Part shown: positions 5,382 through 6,115 of the stretch, in pieces
Layout of the letters: each line of letters begins with the position of its first letter
Position numbering within the stretch: position 1 is the stretch's first letter
From: Proteobacteria bacterium UBA964
GTDB lineage: Bacteria; Pseudomonadota; Gammaproteobacteria; Steroidobacterales; Steroidobacteraceae
DNA: 6,115 bases
Reading direction: 5' to 3'
Assembly: GCA_002292945.1 (NCBI GenBank)
Contig: DBCG01000069.1
Coordinates: 1 to 6,115 of the forward strand
Notes under the pieces: generated by a model
Seen by the model: the letters and a program-made list of their open reading frames with translations, nothing else
Database searches by the model: none
Told to the model about the DNA's origin: nothing
Program-made: the position numbers and the translations under genes

Positions 5382-6115
5382 ATGCCTCGTAGTCGCGCCT
5401 TGTTCGTCTGCCGAGCTTGCGGTGCGCGATCGCCCCGCTGGCAGGGCCAGTGTCCGCAGTGCGGCGAGTGGAATGCGCTCGAGGCGGCGGTGAGCACGCC
5501 AGCCGAAGAGCGCAAGGGTGCTGTGCCTGCCGCACGCAGCCTCGCTCTAGGGGGCGTGGCGTCACCCGACGCCGCAGGCGCCCCTCCCGGATCTGCCACA
5601 GCGGGCCGCGCGGCTCGCCGCTCCTGTGGCTCACGAGAACTCGACCGAGTTTTGGGCGGCGGCATCGTCGCCGGCAGCGTCACGCTGTTGGGCGGTGACC
5701 CGGGTATCGGCAAATCGACGCTGCTGCTGCAAGTGGCGGCACAGGTCGCCGCAGACGCTCCGGTGCTCTACGCGAGCGGCGAGGAATCCGCCGATCAGGT
5801 CGGACTGCGTGCGGAGCGGCTCGGCCTCGAGGCGCCCGGCTTGCGGATCGCGGCCGAGTCCGACCTCGAGGGGATCCTCGCGGCGGCGAGCGCGCTTGGC
5901 GCGGCATTGTTGGTCGTCGATTCGATCCAGACGGTGTCCTTGTCCGAGGTCGATGCCAGCGCCGGCGGCGTCTCGCAACTGCGGGAATGCGCGGCGGCCT
6001 TGGTGCGTTTCGCCAAGGCGACCGGGACGGCGGTGTTCATCATCGGCCATGTGACCCGCGAGGGGACCATCGCCGGGCCCAAGATGCTCGAGCACCTCGT
6101 CGATACGGTGCTTTA
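5382..6115 (+). CDS. radA: DNA repair protein RadA (Sms), partial at the window end
   Basis: RadA is a RecA-like, DnaB-type ATPase that extends and processes recombination intermediates. The frame is open from the ATG to the window end, giving 244 complete codons, somewhat over half of the usual roughly 450-460. The N-terminal zinc finger has C10, C13, C24 and C27 within FVCRACGARSPRWQGQCPQC. An Ala/Gly/Pro-rich linker (about 37-83) leads to ELDRVLGGGIVAGSV. Walker A is GDPGIGKST (105-113, K111). The family YASGEES segment (130-136) follows, then Walker B LLVVDSIQT (D180). The last visible part, VTREGTIAGPKMLEHLVDTVL, is typical RadA. The characteristic KNRFG motif and the Lon-like C-terminal domain lie beyond the window. 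The linker end reads RRSCGSRELDR where relatives have a threonine before the glycine, a minor change. The ribosome-binding site is weak (GAG at 5376-5378), so translation may start on a nearly leaderless mRNA. Confidence 0.96.
   Translation, partial: MPRSRALFVCRACGARSPRWQGQCPQCGEWNALEAAVSTPAEERKGAVPAARSLALGGVASPDAAGAPPGSATAGRAARRSCGSRELDRVLGGGIVAGSVTLLGGDPGIGKSTLLLQVAAQVAADAPVLYASGEESADQVGLRAERLGLEAPGLRIAAESDLEGILAAASALGAALLVVDSIQTVSLSEVDASAGGVSQLRECAAALVRFAKATGTAVFIIGHVTREGTIAGPKMLEHLVDTVL

Noticed and set aside
5510..5640. Possible frameshift in the RadA linker, which looks unusually Ala/Pro-rich
   Set aside because: The frame is continuous from the zinc finger to the ATPase core. The linker is variable in the family, the two other frames offer no better match, and RRSCGSRELDR aligns with the usual segment before the Walker A region.
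5626..6054. Plus-strand open frame of 142 codons inside radA
   Set aside because: It is out of frame with radA, whose own frame shows the zinc finger, Walker A and Walker B in order and has no stop before the window end.
1..6115. Mobile element, CRISPR array, prophage, defence island or other novel system
   Set aside because: Every gene of the window except the phosphatase is a conserved core gene in familiar order, gaps are short, and I see no direct-repeat arrays, terminal inverted repeats, integrase or transposase. Calling a new system here would not be supported.

Overview
This window is a compact housekeeping segment from a high-GC proteobacterial chromosome, most likely a gammaproteobacterium. 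The evidence for that is the gene order rlmB - rpsF - rpsR - rplI - dnaB - alr followed by radA, together with strong resemblance of the S18, L9 and RadA proteins to their E. coli counterparts. I cannot name the genus. I see no mobile element, CRISPR array, tRNA or rRNA gene, and no sign of horizontal transfer. Base composition and codon use look uniform throughout.

Layout. Bases 1-18 are probably the last codons of an upstream gene (rnr by usual synteny, not provable here). rlmB (29-808) encodes a 23S rRNA 2'-O-methyltransferase. A 127-base gap (809-935) holds a good sigma70-type promoter, a GC hairpin near the predicted transcript start, and a second stem-loop that resembles the S6:S18 site of 16S rRNA and so may be the autoregulatory leader of the operon. 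Next comes a tightly packed plus-strand run: rpsF (S6), rpsR (S18), rplI (L9), dnaB (replicative helicase, GTG start) and alr (alanine racemase). Gaps there are only 7-24 bases, so one transcript could carry translation, replication and cell-wall precursor genes. The priB gene that sits between rpsF and rpsR in E. coli is absent.

Downstream of alr lies a convergent minus-strand gene (4612-5346) for a stand-alone PP2C-type Ser/Thr protein phosphatase. The two genes are 23 bases apart, and a dyad-symmetric hairpin spans both stop codons. After a 35-base divergent gap, radA (5382 to beyond the window end) runs on the plus strand. It encodes a DNA repair/recombination ATPase with an N-terminal zinc finger.

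Most of the window is ordinary conserved biology. The points most worth a second look are the rRNA-like leader of rpsF, the shared stop-codon hairpin between alr and the phosphatase gene, the phosphatase with no visible partner kinase, and the very short phosphatase/radA divergent region with its 8-base palindrome.
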